Assembly: GCA_018001695.1 (NCBI GenBank)
Contig: JAGNHN010000033.1
Coordinates: forward strand, 1-40,432
Direction of reading: 5' to 3'
From: Lentimicrobiaceae bacterium
GTDB lineage: Bacteria > Bacteroidota > Bacteroidia > Bacteroidales > JAGNHN01
DNA: 40,432 bases
The notes beneath the pieces were generated by a model. That model did not search any database. It was given only the letters and a program-made list of their open reading frames with translations, and was not told the origin of the DNA. How positions within the stretch are numbered: the stretch's first letter is position 1; each line of letters begins with the position of its first letter. This document shows positions 14,811-24,098 of the stretch, piece after piece. A program made the position numbers and the translations under genes.

Positions 14811-15875
14811 ATGGTTATGTCGAAGATTGCAGCCAAAGAAGGCCGTTTCCGTCTGGGTATCACCCATGGTGATGTGAACGGGATAGGATATGAAGTAATC
14901 CTGAAAGCATTGTCAGATAATCGAATGGTAGAGATGTTAACCCCGGTTGTTTATGGCTCCGGTAAAGTAGCATCTTATTATCGAAAGACCGTCAATATAC
15001 CTGATTTTCAATTTAATATAATCTCAAAAATCCAGGAAGCCAGCCCCAGAAAACCAAATCTCCTGAACATCACCGATCAGGAGATCAAGATTGAGCTGGG
15101 ACAGCCTACCACCATCGGCGGCGAGATGGCCTTGCTATCGATGGAAAAAGTCATCGCTGACTTCGATGCCGGTGAACTGGATGCCATTGTTACGGCGCCT
15201 ATCCACAAGAAAAGCATCCAATCAGAGAGTTTTCGTTTCCCTGGACATACCGAATACTTTGCCAACCACTTCAACATCAAAGATTATCTGATGTTGATGG
15301 TGTTCCAGGGCCTGCGTATCGGGATGGTGACAGGCCATATTCCCTTGCAGAAAGTAGCCGCCAGTATTACAGAAGAATTGATCCTCAGAAAATTAGCCAT
15401 ATTACAAAAGTCTCTTATTCAAGACTTTGCCATTAGAAAGCCTAAGATTGCAGTGTTGGGGCTAAATCCCCATGCCGGAGATGAGGGATTGTTGGGAGAT
15501 GAGGAAAATCAGGTCATCATTCCCGCCATTGCCAAAGCAAATGAGATGGGTATCCTGGCCTTCGGCCCATACCCGGCGGATGGTTTCTTCGGATCCGTTT
15601 CTTTCCGGCATTTTGATGGGGTGCTCGCCATGTACCATGATCAGGGACTGGCGCCTTTCAAGACCATGGCCTTTCATGAGGGCGTGAATTTCACGGCTGG
15701 CCTGCCGCTCATTCGTACCTCACCGGTGCATGGAACAGGATTTACCATGGCAGGAAAGGACCAGGCTTCCGCTGACTCTTTCCGTCAGGCCATGTTGCTT
15801 GCTTTAGACATTCACCGTAACCGGCTTATGTATCAGGAACTCACCGAAGATCCTGTTCCTGCCGGAACCGAATAA
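14811..15875 (+). CDS. pdxA: 4-hydroxythreonine-4-phosphate dehydrogenase
   Basis: PdxA oxidises 4-phosphohydroxy-L-threonine with NAD(P)+ in the DXP-dependent pyridoxal phosphate pathway. The 354-residue protein has GITHGDVNGIGYEVILKAL at the start, TAPIHKKSIQ, and the three metal-binding His segments: PGHTEYFA, LGLNPHAGDEGLLG and MYHDQGLAPFKTM. NFTAGLPLIRTSPVHGTGFTMAGK near the C-terminus is the classical PdxA block. ATG 14817 (MSKIAAKEG) is an alternative start. It is the first gene of a probable operon, 18 bases before murF-alr. The order is fitting because alanine racemase needs PLP, though that may be coincidence. Confidence 0.94.
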   Translation: MVMSKIAAKEGRFRLGITHGDVNGIGYEVILKALSDNRMVEMLTPVVYGSGKVASYYRKTVNIPDFQFNIISKIQEASPRKPNLLNITDQEIKIELGQPTTIGGEMALLSMEKVIADFDAGELDAIVTAPIHKKSIQSESFRFPGHTEYFANHFNIKDYLMLMVFQGLRIGMVTGHIPLQKVAASITEELILRKLAILQKSLIQDFAIRKPKIAVLGLNPHAGDEGLLGDEENQVIIPAIAKANEMGILAFGPYPADGFFGSVSFRHFDGVLAMYHDQGLAPFKTMAFHEGVNFTAGLPLIRTSPVHGTGFTMAGKDQASADSFRQAMLLALDIHRNRLMYQELTEDPVPAGTE

Positions 15876-15893
15876 AACCTAACGCTACCGCGA

Positions 15894-18362
15894 TTGCCTG
15901 CCCATCCCATTCATATCCTGGCTGAAGTTACCGGCAGCCGCATCCTGGACACCTGGCCGGAAGAGCAGATTGTGACCCGCCTGCTCTTTGACAGCCGCAA
16001 GCTGACAATACCCCAGGGAACCCTGTTCATTGCCATTCCTGGCCGTAACAACGACGGGCACCGGTTTGTCCATGACTTATACAACCGCGGGGTGCGTCAT
16101 TTTCTGGTATCTCGCAACATTGAACTGCCAGGGCCAGCCAACGTGCTGCTTGTTCTTGATACGATTAAGGCTTTACAGGACATGGCTGCCTACCACCGTA
16201 GACAGCTGCAGGCGCCTATCCTGGGGATAACAGGTAGCAATGGGAAGACCATCGTAAAGGAATGGCTGTATGAATGCCTCTCTGAAGATTACATCATAGG
16301 ACGAAGTCCAAAGAGCTTTAACTCCCAGATCGGTGTTCCTCTATCTATCTGGCAAATAGAGCCCTACCATAACCTCGGGCTGATCGAAGCCGGGATCTCA
16401 CAACCTGGTGAGATGCAGAAGCTGCAGGAGGTGATACGCCCGAATATTGGTCTTTTTACAAATATTGGCAGCGCTCATGGAGAGAAATTCAAGAATACAG
16501 CAGAAAAGGTACGAGAGAAACTGAGGCTGTTCCATGATGCTGAAACACTTATTTACTGCAATGACCAAAGCGCCCTGGCGGAGGTCATTCAGGAAGACCT
16601 GCCTCCGCATGTGAAGCATTTTACCTGGGGGTGGAAGGGGCAGGACATCCTGATCAGGGAAGTGCAGGCTGAAGAACTTCAGACCAGGATCACCCTGGAA
16701 TACAAACAGGATGTATTCACGATCCGTATCCCATTCCGTGATGAGGCATCCATCGAAAACGCGCTGCATACCTGTGCTGTGATGTTGTGGCTGGGCATCG
16801 CACCGGACAGGGTGGCCACGCGGCTTTCATCGCTGCATCCCCTGGAGATGCGGCTTGAGATGAAGGAAGCCATTCATCAGTGCGCCCTGATCAACGACAG
16901 TTACAGCGCGGACCTGGTTTCGTTCGCCATCGCCCTTGATTTCCTGCAGCAACAGGATAAGCGGCGTGAACATATGGTCATTCTCTCTGAAATCCTGCAG
17001 TCCGATCTGCCCAACCACGCCCTCTACCAGGAAGTGGCCAGACAGCTTAAGGGCAAAGATATCCGGCATTTTGCCGGCATTGGCAGTCGTTACAATGAAT
17101 TCAAAGATCTTTTTCCGGAAGGATCCCTCTTCTTTGAATCGACAGAAGATTTTCTGCTTCGTTTTCCTTTTTCAGAGCTCCGCGACCGTGTCATCCTCCT
17201 GAAAGGTGCCAGGGCCTTTGGATTTGAGCGCATTGCGGCCCGGCTGCAACTGAAGGTGCACGAGACAGCCCTGCTGATCAACCTGCAGTCCATCGCGCAC
17301 AACCTGAACTATTATCGCAGCATCATCAACCCTGCTACACGCATCATGGCCATGGTCAAAGCCTTCGGCTATGGCTCAGGATCCTGGGAAATCGCCGGTG
17401 CGATGCAGTTTCACCGGGTAGACTACCTTGCCGTTGCATATGTAGATGAAGGCGTTACTTTGCGTCAGTCTGGCATAGATCTGCCCATCATGGTGATGAA
17501 CCCCAACCGCGATAGCCTGGAGACGATGCTTGCCTGGCAGCTGGAGCCGGAGATCTATAACCAGGGTTTGCTGGATAGTCTGACCGGCCTTATGCACCTC
17601 CGCAACAATCCGGAGCACCATGTGGCCATCCATCTGAAAATTGATACCGGAATGCACCGACTGGGCTTTTTGCCTGAAGAAATCCATGCCGTGGCTGAAC
17701 ACCTGAGCCGGGAACCGGGCATACGCGTGGCATCCGTTTTTACCCATCTCGCCGCCAGCGAAGATCCTCAGGAAGACACCTTTACTCACTTGCAAGCCTC
17801 CCGGTTCGTGAATGCCTGTGATGTCCTTCAATCAGCCCTGCCATACCCGTTTCTGCGCCATGTGCTCAACACAGCCGGTATCAGCAGGTTTCCACAATAC
17901 CATTTTGACATGGTCAGGCCGGGCATCGGACTGTATGGGTTCTCTCCGGCCCCGGCCGATCAGGCGCACCTGGAAAACGTAATGACCCTGCGGAGCATCA
18001 TATCCCAGATAAAAAGCCTGGAACCAGGGGATACTGTGGGTTATAACCGAAAATGGACGGCCCTGCGACCCAGCCGGGTTGCCGTGATCCCCATCGGTTA
18101 CGCCGACGGCATCGACCGCAGCCTCGGACTGGAGCGTGGGCAAGTGCTGATCTCCGGCCAGCGGGCACCCATCATAGGTCATGTCTGCATGGACATGATC
18201 ATGGTCGACATCACCAACATCAAAGCAGGAGAAGGTGATGAGGTCATCCTCTTCGGAGAAGGCCTCAGCATCGAAGAAATGGCCAGGGCCAGGGGAACCA
18301 TCCCATACGAAATCCTGACTGGTATCTCTGCCCGCGTCAAACGCATCTATTATAACGAATAA
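15894..18362 (+). CDS. murF-alr: Fused UDP-MurNAc-tripeptide:D-Ala-D-Ala ligase (MurF) and alanine racemase (Alr)
   Basis: The 822-residue protein joins two cell-wall enzymes. Residues 1 to about 450 are a Mur ligase: RLLFDSRKL...GTLFIAIPG substrate domain, P-loop GITGSNGKT (111-119), AGISQPGEMQ, and the linker INDSYSADLVSF (family NDSYNAD/N). Residues about 455-822 are a fold-III PLP alanine racemase: INLQSIAHNLNYYR, MAMVKAFGYGSG with the Schiff-base Lys at about 489, and GDTVGYNRKW with the catalytic Tyr. MurF adds D-Ala-D-Ala to the UDP-muramyl tripeptide and Alr makes D-Ala, so the fusion links supply and use. This fusion is known in Bacteroidetes. The start is the TTG at 15894, as no ATG lies between the pdxA stop, which is in the same frame, and the conserved N-terminus. 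Confidence 0.92.
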   Translation: MPAHPIHILAEVTGSRILDTWPEEQIVTRLLFDSRKLTIPQGTLFIAIPGRNNDGHRFVHDLYNRGVRHFLVSRNIELPGPANVLLVLDTIKALQDMAAYHRRQLQAPILGITGSNGKTIVKEWLYECLSEDYIIGRSPKSFNSQIGVPLSIWQIEPYHNLGLIEAGISQPGEMQKLQEVIRPNIGLFTNIGSAHGEKFKNTAEKVREKLRLFHDAETLIYCNDQSALAEVIQEDLPPHVKHFTWGWKGQDILIREVQAEELQTRITLEYKQDVFTIRIPFRDEASIENALHTCAVMLWLGIAPDRVATRLSSLHPLEMRLEMKEAIHQCALINDSYSADLVSFAIALDFLQQQDKRREHMVILSEILQSDLPNHALYQEVARQLKGKDIRHFAGIGSRYNEFKDLFPEGSLFFESTEDFLLRFPFSELRDRVILLKGARAFGFERIAARLQLKVHETALLINLQSIAHNLNYYRSIINPATRIMAMVKAFGYGSGSWEIAGAMQFHRVDYLAVAYVDEGVTLRQSGIDLPIMVMNPNRDSLETMLAWQLEPEIYNQGLLDSLTGLMHLRNNPEHHVAIHLKIDTGMHRLGFLPEEIHAVAEHLSREPGIRVASVFTHLAASEDPQEDTFTHLQASRFVNACDVLQSALPYPFLRHVLNTAGISRFPQYHFDMVRPGIGLYGFSPAPADQAHLENVMTLRSIISQIKSLEPGDTVGYNRKWTALRPSRVAVIPIGYADGIDRSLGLERGQVLISGQRAPIIGHVCMDMIMVDITNIKAGEGDEVILFGEGLSIEEMARARGTIPYEILTGISARVKRIYYNE

Positions 18363-18372
18363 AGAAATCCAA

Positions 18373-18396
18373 ACTGCCAGAGTTGCAACAGGCAGT
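18373..18396 (+). terminator. Weak hairpin after murF-alr
   Basis: ACTGCC (18373-18378) and GGCAGT (18391-18396) are 6-base arms around 12 bases, placed 10 bases past the murF-alr stop. No T-run follows, so termination is doubtful; the next gene starts 27 bases later and may be co-transcribed. Confidence 0.25.
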
Positions 18397-18423
18397 CAAC
18401 CTACAGGATATTCCCGCAAGAAG

Positions 18424-19971
18424 ATGATGAAGAAAAACCTGTTCAGCGAAGCAAGATGGACGGCATGGCAATTCGGACTGCTGTTCCTTTTGCTGGGCTT
18501 CTCCATCCTGACCTTCCTGGGTTTTCCGGCTTTTCTTATCTATCCGCCCGATGGCCTCCACATCATACGGCAAATGGACAGTCTGTCCTTTGTTTCTCAC
18601 TACTTTCATCATGGCATGCATTTCTTTGAACCTGGTGTATATAACCTGGGACAAGGGACAACAGGTAAGGCAGCCAGTGAGTTCCCGCTTTTCTACTACA
18701 TCACAGCCTGTCTATACCACCTGACAGGAGAGAAAACATGGCTGTTGCGGATGCTTCATCTGCTCACACTCATGACAGGAGCCTACTTTCTCGCCAGGGC
18801 TTTAAAGAACATCCTGCAAGATGTTTTCTACGCCCTCTGTCTGACGTTCCTGTTTCTCTCTTCTTCAGTGATACTGTATTATGCCGCCAACTACTTACCC
18901 GACATCCCCGCATTGGGATTCAGCATGGGCGGCTGGGGCCTTTTCCTGGATTACCTGAATAAACGAAGTAAAACAAAACTGGTCTCCAGTGTTTTTTTCT
19001 TCACCCTGGCAGCCCTGCTCAAGATTACCACACTCATCAATCCTATCAGTGTCATTTTATTGGTAGTGCTTGCACATACACGTAAATCCCTGCACTGGTC
19101 ACACCAACACCATCTTGATTTTAAATTCATTATCCTCCTGATGTCCATCTTGCTGGCTGTCGTGGCGGCATGGACGGTTTTCGTCCTCAGCTACAATCAC
19201 CTGCATCAGACCAGGGTCTTCCTGACTGCCCCGATGCCGGTATGGAACCTGAATACCATGGAACGTGCCACTGTCTGGGACTATATCAACCGTTTCTGGT
19301 ATTCAAAATACTACTACGAAACTAGCCTGCATGTCTTTGCTGTGATCGGACTGACCGGTCTGATCCTCTACCGCAAATCTGATAGAACCTTGTGGTTTAA
19401 TGCATTATTTCTGCTTGGAGGAGGTCTGGCTTACTTCATGCTTTTCTTTGCACAGTTCAGGGACCATGATTACTACTTCCTCACCCTGGTACCCGTCATC
19501 ATCTTCATAGTCCTAAACGGCTTTGTTGCGATAAAAAGATGGAAACCTGTCCTGTTTCGCCACTGGATCACAAAGTCACTTCTTGCCTTGCTAACCCTTT
19601 TAAGTCTCAATTATGGCTGGCTTAACCTGCAAAGGAGATTCAGCCATCAGGACCGTTTCACCGAAACAGGGCAGGTATTCATGGGCGCACGCGCATACCT
19701 GGATCAACATAATGTCCCTTCGGACGCCAAAATGATCGTCATCGGAGATCCCACGCCCCATGTCAGTCTCTACCTTATGAACCGTAAGGGCTGGACTCTT
19801 GAGAACCTAGAACGCCTTAACAAGGAGATTCTGGATGCCATGATACAAAAAGGTGCCACCCACATTGTGCTGGTGACTGCGGATGAGGAAGCCTCCCTTA
19901 GAACCTACAATATTCATTATCAGGATATAGGCGAATATAATGGTATAAAAATCATGGAAATCATTCGCTGA
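18424..19971 (+). CDS. GT-C-type membrane glycosyltransferase (GT39/ArnT-like)
   Basis: The 515-residue integral membrane protein has about ten or eleven hydrophobic segments and a soluble C-terminal tail of about 90 residues. The first outer loop contains YPPDGLHIIRQMDSLSFVSHYF, with the acidic residues expected of GT-C enzymes, and KAASEFPLFYYITACLYHL, which matches the xxExPLxxYL pattern of the PMT/ArnT family. Such enzymes move a sugar from a polyprenyl-phosphate donor to a lipid, protein or glycan on the outer face of the inner membrane. A GT2 of the type that makes these donors lies just downstream. The acceptor is unknown. The start is ATG 18424 (MMKKN). Confidence 0.7.
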   Translation: MMKKNLFSEARWTAWQFGLLFLLLGFSILTFLGFPAFLIYPPDGLHIIRQMDSLSFVSHYFHHGMHFFEPGVYNLGQGTTGKAASEFPLFYYITACLYHLTGEKTWLLRMLHLLTLMTGAYFLARALKNILQDVFYALCLTFLFLSSSVILYYAANYLPDIPALGFSMGGWGLFLDYLNKRSKTKLVSSVFFFTLAALLKITTLINPISVILLVVLAHTRKSLHWSHQHHLDFKFIILLMSILLAVVAAWTVFVLSYNHLHQTRVFLTAPMPVWNLNTMERATVWDYINRFWYSKYYYETSLHVFAVIGLTGLILYRKSDRTLWFNALFLLGGGLAYFMLFFAQFRDHDYYFLTLVPVIIFIVLNGFVAIKRWKPVLFRHWITKSLLALLTLLSLNYGWLNLQRRFSHQDRFTETGQVFMGARAYLDQHNVPSDAKMIVIGDPTPHVSLYLMNRKGWTLENLERLNKEILDAMIQKGATHIVLVTADEEASLRTYNIHYQDIGEYNGIKIMEIIR

Positions 19972-20044
19972 GTTCGACAGCTTCTGCGTCTTCCGGCATG
20001 CACAAGACGGAGTATGAGCTTCAGGCTGGATGATACATATTATT

Positions 20045-20052
20045 TACCTTTG
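20045..20052 (+). promoter_or_regulatory. Bacteroidetes-type -7 box before the GT2 gene
   Basis: TACCTTTG fully matches TAnnTTTG and lies 34 bases before ATG 20087. It falls inside the longer frame that could start at 20030, which supports the downstream start. Confidence 0.45.
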
Positions 20053-20086
20053 CCTTTCATGTCATAACCTTTGTTTCCTGTCTTCT

Positions 20087-20821
20087 ATGCACCATCCCAC
20101 GCTTAGCATCCTGATTCCGGCCTACAATGAGGCGGCCACCATCCATCTGATACTGGATAAAGTGCTGGCTGTCCAGCTCAATGGTGGATTTCAAAAGGAG
20201 ATCATCCTGGTTAATGACAAATCCACCGACAAGACCGTTGATGTCATCAGGGCCTATATTGCTTCGCACCCCGAAGCGGATATCAAATTATATGAGCAGC
20301 CGGTAAACATGGGTAAGGGTGCTGCCCTTCACCGGGGCATTGCGGAAGCCAAAGGAGATTATATCATTATACAGGATGCTGATCTGGAATACGATCCTGA
20401 GGAATATAACCTTTTACTGAAGCCAGTATTGGATGGATTTGCCGATGTGGTTTACGGATCCCGCTTTATGGGAGGGAACCCACATCGTATTCTCTTCTTT
20501 TGGCATTCGATTGGGAATAAGTTCCTCACCTTCCTGTCCAATATGTTTACCAACCTGAACCTGACGGACATGGAGACCTGTTACAAACTCTTCGATGCCC
20601 GCTTCCTCAAACAACTGTATTTTAAAGAAAACCGCTTCGGATTTGAGCCCGAGGTCACGGCCAAGATCAGTCGTTTTCATGGGATCAGGATTTATGAAGT
20701 AGGTATTTCTTACTATGGAAGAACCTATGATGAAGGGAAAAAAATTGGGGCACGGGATGGCTTCCGGGCGATCTGGTGTATCCTGAAATACAATGTCTTT
20801 GACCGGCGTTATCTGAAATAA
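20087..20821 (+). CDS. Family 2 glycosyltransferase, polyprenyl-phosphate-sugar synthase type (DPM1-like)
   Basis: The 244-residue cytosolic or membrane-associated enzyme begins [21 protein letters not shown], then [37 protein letters not shown] and [12 protein letters not shown], the DxD-containing metal site typical of dolichol/polyprenyl-phosphate mannosyl- or glucosyltransferases. There is no C-terminal membrane anchor, as in DPM1-type soluble forms. It would transfer a sugar from a nucleotide donor to polyprenyl phosphate, making the donor that GT-C enzymes use. The genes on both sides (18424 and 20831) are GT-C-like, so a joint pathway is a reasonable inference. ATG 20087 is chosen because it directly precedes the conserved first strand and follows a promoter box. 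Confidence 0.85.
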   Translation: MHHPTLSILIPAYNEAATIHLILDKVLAVQLNGGFQKEIILVNDKSTDKTVDVIRAYIASHPEADIKLYEQPVNMGKGAALHRGIAEAKGDYIIIQDADLEYDPEEYNLLLKPVLDGFADVVYGSRFMGGNPHRILFFWHSIGNKFLTFLSNMFTNLNLTDMETCYKLFDARFLKQLYFKENRFGFEPEVTAKISRFHGIRIYEVGISYYGRTYDEGKKIGARDGFRAIWCILKYNVFDRRYLK

Positions 20822-20830
20822 TTACGTTGC

Positions 20831-22693
20831 ATGTTAAACTCCAGGTCCTTTCTACCGTTGTCGGGCTGGATCACCCTGGCCATCATCCTAGTGCTGGTAT
20901 CCATAAGATTTACGGTTCCACCCATCAATGTGCTATCCTGGGATGTCTTCGGATATTATATGTATCTGCCGGCAGCTTTCATATACCATGACCTTGGACT
21001 GAAAAATCTGTCTGTTTATGAGCAGATTATCGCAACTTATGACAACACCTCCACCTTCTACCAGGTCGTTGGACTGCCTGATGGAAGCCATATTTTTCGC
21101 TATTCGATGGGTATGGCGCTGGTCTACCTGCCCTTCTTTTTCATTGGTCATGTGTGGGCGCTCGCAGGTGGATATGTGACGGATGGTTTTTCTCTCCCAT
21201 ACCAATATGCCATCACCGGCGGAGCCATGCTGTATACCATTCTGGGGCTCATTTTCTTGCGTAAAATACTCCGCCGGTTTTTCAATGAGGTGATAACGTC
21301 CCTGACCATACTTGTGCTGGTTGTAGGTACCAATTACTTCCTGGTATCTTCCCTGGATGGATTAATGACCCATAATTTCCTCTTTACCTTTTATGCCGTC
21401 CTGATCTGGCTGACCATCAAATACCATGAGAAGCCGGGCATATTTTATGCGCTGCTCATAGGGGCCTGCCTGGGCTGGATGGCCCTGATCAGGCCTACTG
21501 AGATCATTGCCATCCTAATACCCCTGCTTTGGGGCATCACAGGAAAGGAGGGCTTACTCGAAAAGATCCGCCTGATCATGGCGAGATGGAAAGATGTGGT
21601 GGTTCTGTTGTTGATGCTTGTATTGGCTGGTTTGCCACAATTCATCTACTGGAAAGTGATGACAGGTCAGTTCCTGTTCAATAGCTATGCCAATCCGGGC
21701 GAAGGCCTGGATTTATTCAGGCCCTATACGCTACCCTTTCTTTTCAGCTACCGCAAAGGCTGGCTGGTTTATACCCCTGTAATGATTTGGGCAATTATGG
21801 GCATCTGGATGCTCAGGAAAAGAAAAGCTGGGTTGTTCCTTCCGATCCTCATCTTCTTCCTCGTAAATCTCTGGCTGGTTTCATCCTGGACATGCTGGTG
21901 GTATGCCGGCAGCTATGGGCAAAGGTCCATGATACAATCCTATGCGGTGATGGCCCTGCCACTGGGTATGGCTTTTCATCGGATAGCTGAACAGCGACGC
22001 TGGCTGCGATCCACGCTGATTGTGCTGGTATCCGCAATGGTGCTGCTCAATCTCTTTCAGACCTGGCAATACCGTAAGGGTATCATCCCCATCGACAGGG
22101 TTACACGGGCCTATTACTGGAAGGTCTTTGGCAAAACATCTGTCGATGAAGCGGATAAAGCACTCCTGATGGTCGCCCGGCCGGGCACAACTTACGAAAC
22201 CCTTCCGGAAGACCTGAGCAACTTCGATTACCGTGTTCTCGGTCATTTTGATTTTGACACACCTGAAACCGGAAAGGAAGCCTATTACGTCACAGAACCT
22301 GTTTTCAAAGGACAGTATTCGCTGAAAATGGACAGCACGATGATCTTCTCACCAGGTCTGCATATTCCATACAGGGAGATTAGTAACAAGTCCTATGTCT
22401 GGTTCAGAGCGAGTGTTTGGGTTTATCCTGTCCATGACATATATGAAAATCCTGTTTGCATGGTGGTCACCTTTAATCATAAAGGAGGCAACTACAAATA
22501 CCGCACGGCTTCTGTTGAGCGCAAGGAATACAATGTTGTTCCAGGCCAATGGAACAAACTGGAGCTGGCCTATATCAGTCCGGAATACCGTTCCAGCAAG
22601 GACAATTTAAGTGTATATATGTGGCTGATGGGCCGTAAGGAAGTCTATGTCGATGAGCTCCTCATCGAAGTCTGGGAACCCAGAGAAGAGTAA
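20831..22693 (+). CDS. GT-C-like membrane protein with C-terminal extracytoplasmic beta domain
   Basis: The 620-residue protein has about ten membrane segments in the first 430 residues. The first outer loop reads VLSWDVFGYYMYLPAAFIYHDLG, a D-containing loop typical of GT-C enzymes. Later blocks are MALIRPTEIIAILIPLLWG, SYRKGWLVYTPVM and WWYAGSYGQRSMIQSYAV. The last 170 residues (from about FDYRVLGHFDFDTPET) look soluble and beta-rich (YSLKMDSTMIFSPG, YVWFRASVWVYPV), like a carbohydrate-binding-type sandwich. It starts 9 bases after the GT2 stop, so the two are co-transcribed. It is clearly paralogous to the convergent gene at 22698-24083, which lacks the tail domain. Substrates are unknown. 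Confidence 0.7.
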   Translation: MLNSRSFLPLSGWITLAIILVLVSIRFTVPPINVLSWDVFGYYMYLPAAFIYHDLGLKNLSVYEQIIATYDNTSTFYQVVGLPDGSHIFRYSMGMALVYLPFFFIGHVWALAGGYVTDGFSLPYQYAITGGAMLYTILGLIFLRKILRRFFNEVITSLTILVLVVGTNYFLVSSLDGLMTHNFLFTFYAVLIWLTIKYHEKPGIFYALLIGACLGWMALIRPTEIIAILIPLLWGITGKEGLLEKIRLIMARWKDVVVLLLMLVLAGLPQFIYWKVMTGQFLFNSYANPGEGLDLFRPYTLPFLFSYRKGWLVYTPVMIWAIMGIWMLRKRKAGLFLPILIFFLVNLWLVSSWTCWWYAGSYGQRSMIQSYAVMALPLGMAFHRIAEQRRWLRSTLIVLVSAMVLLNLFQTWQYRKGIIPIDRVTRAYYWKVFGKTSVDEADKALLMVARPGTTYETLPEDLSNFDYRVLGHFDFDTPETGKEAYYVTEPVFKGQYSLKMDSTMIFSPGLHIPYREISNKSYVWFRASVWVYPVHDIYENPVCMVVTFNHKGGNYKYRTASVERKEYNVVPGQWNKLELAYISPEYRSSKDNLSVYMWLMGRKEVYVDELLIEVWEPREE

Positions 22694-22697
22694 GCTG

Positions 22698-24083
22698 TCA
22701 TTTGGAATGACCCTGGTGCTCCTCGAGTCTTTCCTGCAGGGAAGGAGGAGGTTCGACAAGGTTATAGAAATCAGGTCCAGGCCTGAGTCTCAGGAAGGAA
22801 TCCCGGTACGCGGCGCGTGTCATCCCGTCCCAATGGATGGAACCATAGTAGTATTGAAATGTTTGGAAGATACTATGGGCCACAAGCAGGATGAATATCA
22901 GCAACAAACCCACTTTCAATCCAATTCTCCTGGATAATATCCATTCCAGTGATGCAGCCAGAGGCAAAGCCAGTATGCTGTAAGAATCTATGAAGGCCCG
23001 CAATCCGAAGCTGCCGCCATACCACCAGGACCACCAGGAGGTGACGATATAGATATTCAGGAGGACGAAAAGAAGAACAGGAAGGAATGCAGATGTCAGT
23101 CGTCTTCTCAGCCGGATAATACCGAGCAGGGCCAAAATCATCAGGGGCGTATAAAGGAGCCATCCTTTGCGGTAGCTGAAAAGTCCCTTCATGATGGCCG
23201 GTTGATCAAAGAAGAAACGCTCATCTCCATAGGACCAGTACAACCATGATCCTGTCGTATACTTCCAGTAAAGCAACTGCGGAATCCACATCATCGTGGC
23301 TGCAAGAACCATAAGCAGGATCAGCGGGTAGTTTCTCAGAAAAAGCTGGAGTCTGGCTTTGATGGCGGATACATTGGTAATTCCCCATGTAAGGAAAAGG
23401 ATGATGATGAGCAGGTTTGTCGGGCGGATCAGCGCTATCCAGCCGGCCAGTAAGCCCAGCAGGATTGACCAACCGGCCGACGGGTGATCGTACCATTGCA
23501 GGGTGGTCCACAGAAAAAATGCAAAAAGCGCAAAACTGTAGACATGCGACATTGGCGCCTCTATCGTGGTGTAAAAAAGCAGATTTGTTCCGATAACGAT
23601 ACCGATCATGGTGAGTGAGATCACCAGGGGGCTGAACCAGCGTTTCAATATCCTGGCAACGAAGAATAAGCCTAGCAAAAGGTAGGCCAACGAGCTCATT
23701 ACCAGCGCAAAGCGGTAGGGGACACTATACCCGTCGGAGGGATATCCCAGCGGCTTAGCCAGAGCATGGGCCATGAGAAAGAAAGGAGAATAGGCCACTG
23801 ACATTCCCATGCTCATCTTGTTCACATAACGGCCATTGGGCATGCGTTGCACCCAGATTTTATCCTGAAATTCAGCAGGGTTATCATCAATGAAATTCAT
23901 GCCGGGATCACCATAGATGATGGTAGCCGGCAGATAAGCGTAGTAGTTAATGATATCCCAGAATATGACTCCCTGCAGGTTGTTCCACCGTTTATGGTTC
24001 AGATCGACCCAAACGACCGTGACCAGGATGGCCAGACCGGTAAGCAAGGGAAGTTGCCGGTAGAACAGGGAGCGCTGCTTCAT
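22698..24083 (-). CDS. GT-C-like membrane protein, short paralogue
   Basis: The 461-residue membrane protein aligns by eye with the 20831-22693 protein over its whole membrane part: VIFWDIINYYAYLPATIIYGDPG, WIALIRPTNLLIIILFLTWG, SYRKGWLLYTPLMILALLGI and WWYGGSFGLRAFIDSYSILALPL. It ends soon after the last membrane segment and lacks the soluble C-terminal domain. It is the last gene of the holB-ricT-gldH-PBP1A run, 15 bases after PBP1A, and its stop is 4 bases from the stop of its convergent paralogue. A role in moving lipid-linked sugars is inferred from the fold only. Confidence 0.68.
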   Translation of the reverse strand: MKQRSLFYRQLPLLTGLAILVTVVWVDLNHKRWNNLQGVIFWDIINYYAYLPATIIYGDPGMNFIDDNPAEFQDKIWVQRMPNGRYVNKMSMGMSVAYSPFFLMAHALAKPLGYPSDGYSVPYRFALVMSSLAYLLLGLFFVARILKRWFSPLVISLTMIGIVIGTNLLFYTTIEAPMSHVYSFALFAFFLWTTLQWYDHPSAGWSILLGLLAGWIALIRPTNLLIIILFLTWGITNVSAIKARLQLFLRNYPLILLMVLAATMMWIPQLLYWKYTTGSWLYWSYGDERFFFDQPAIMKGLFSYRKGWLLYTPLMILALLGIIRLRRRLTSAFLPVLLFVLLNIYIVTSWWSWWYGGSFGLRAFIDSYSILALPLAASLEWILSRRIGLKVGLLLIFILLVAHSIFQTFQYYYGSIHWDGMTRAAYRDSFLRLRPGPDFYNLVEPPPSLQERLEEHQGHSK

Positions 24084-24098
24084 GGTATATCTGTTACG

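Noticed and set aside
20030-20086. Longer N-terminus for the GT2 gene
   Set aside because: A promoter box lies within it, and the residues before [15 protein letters not shown] do not fit the family.
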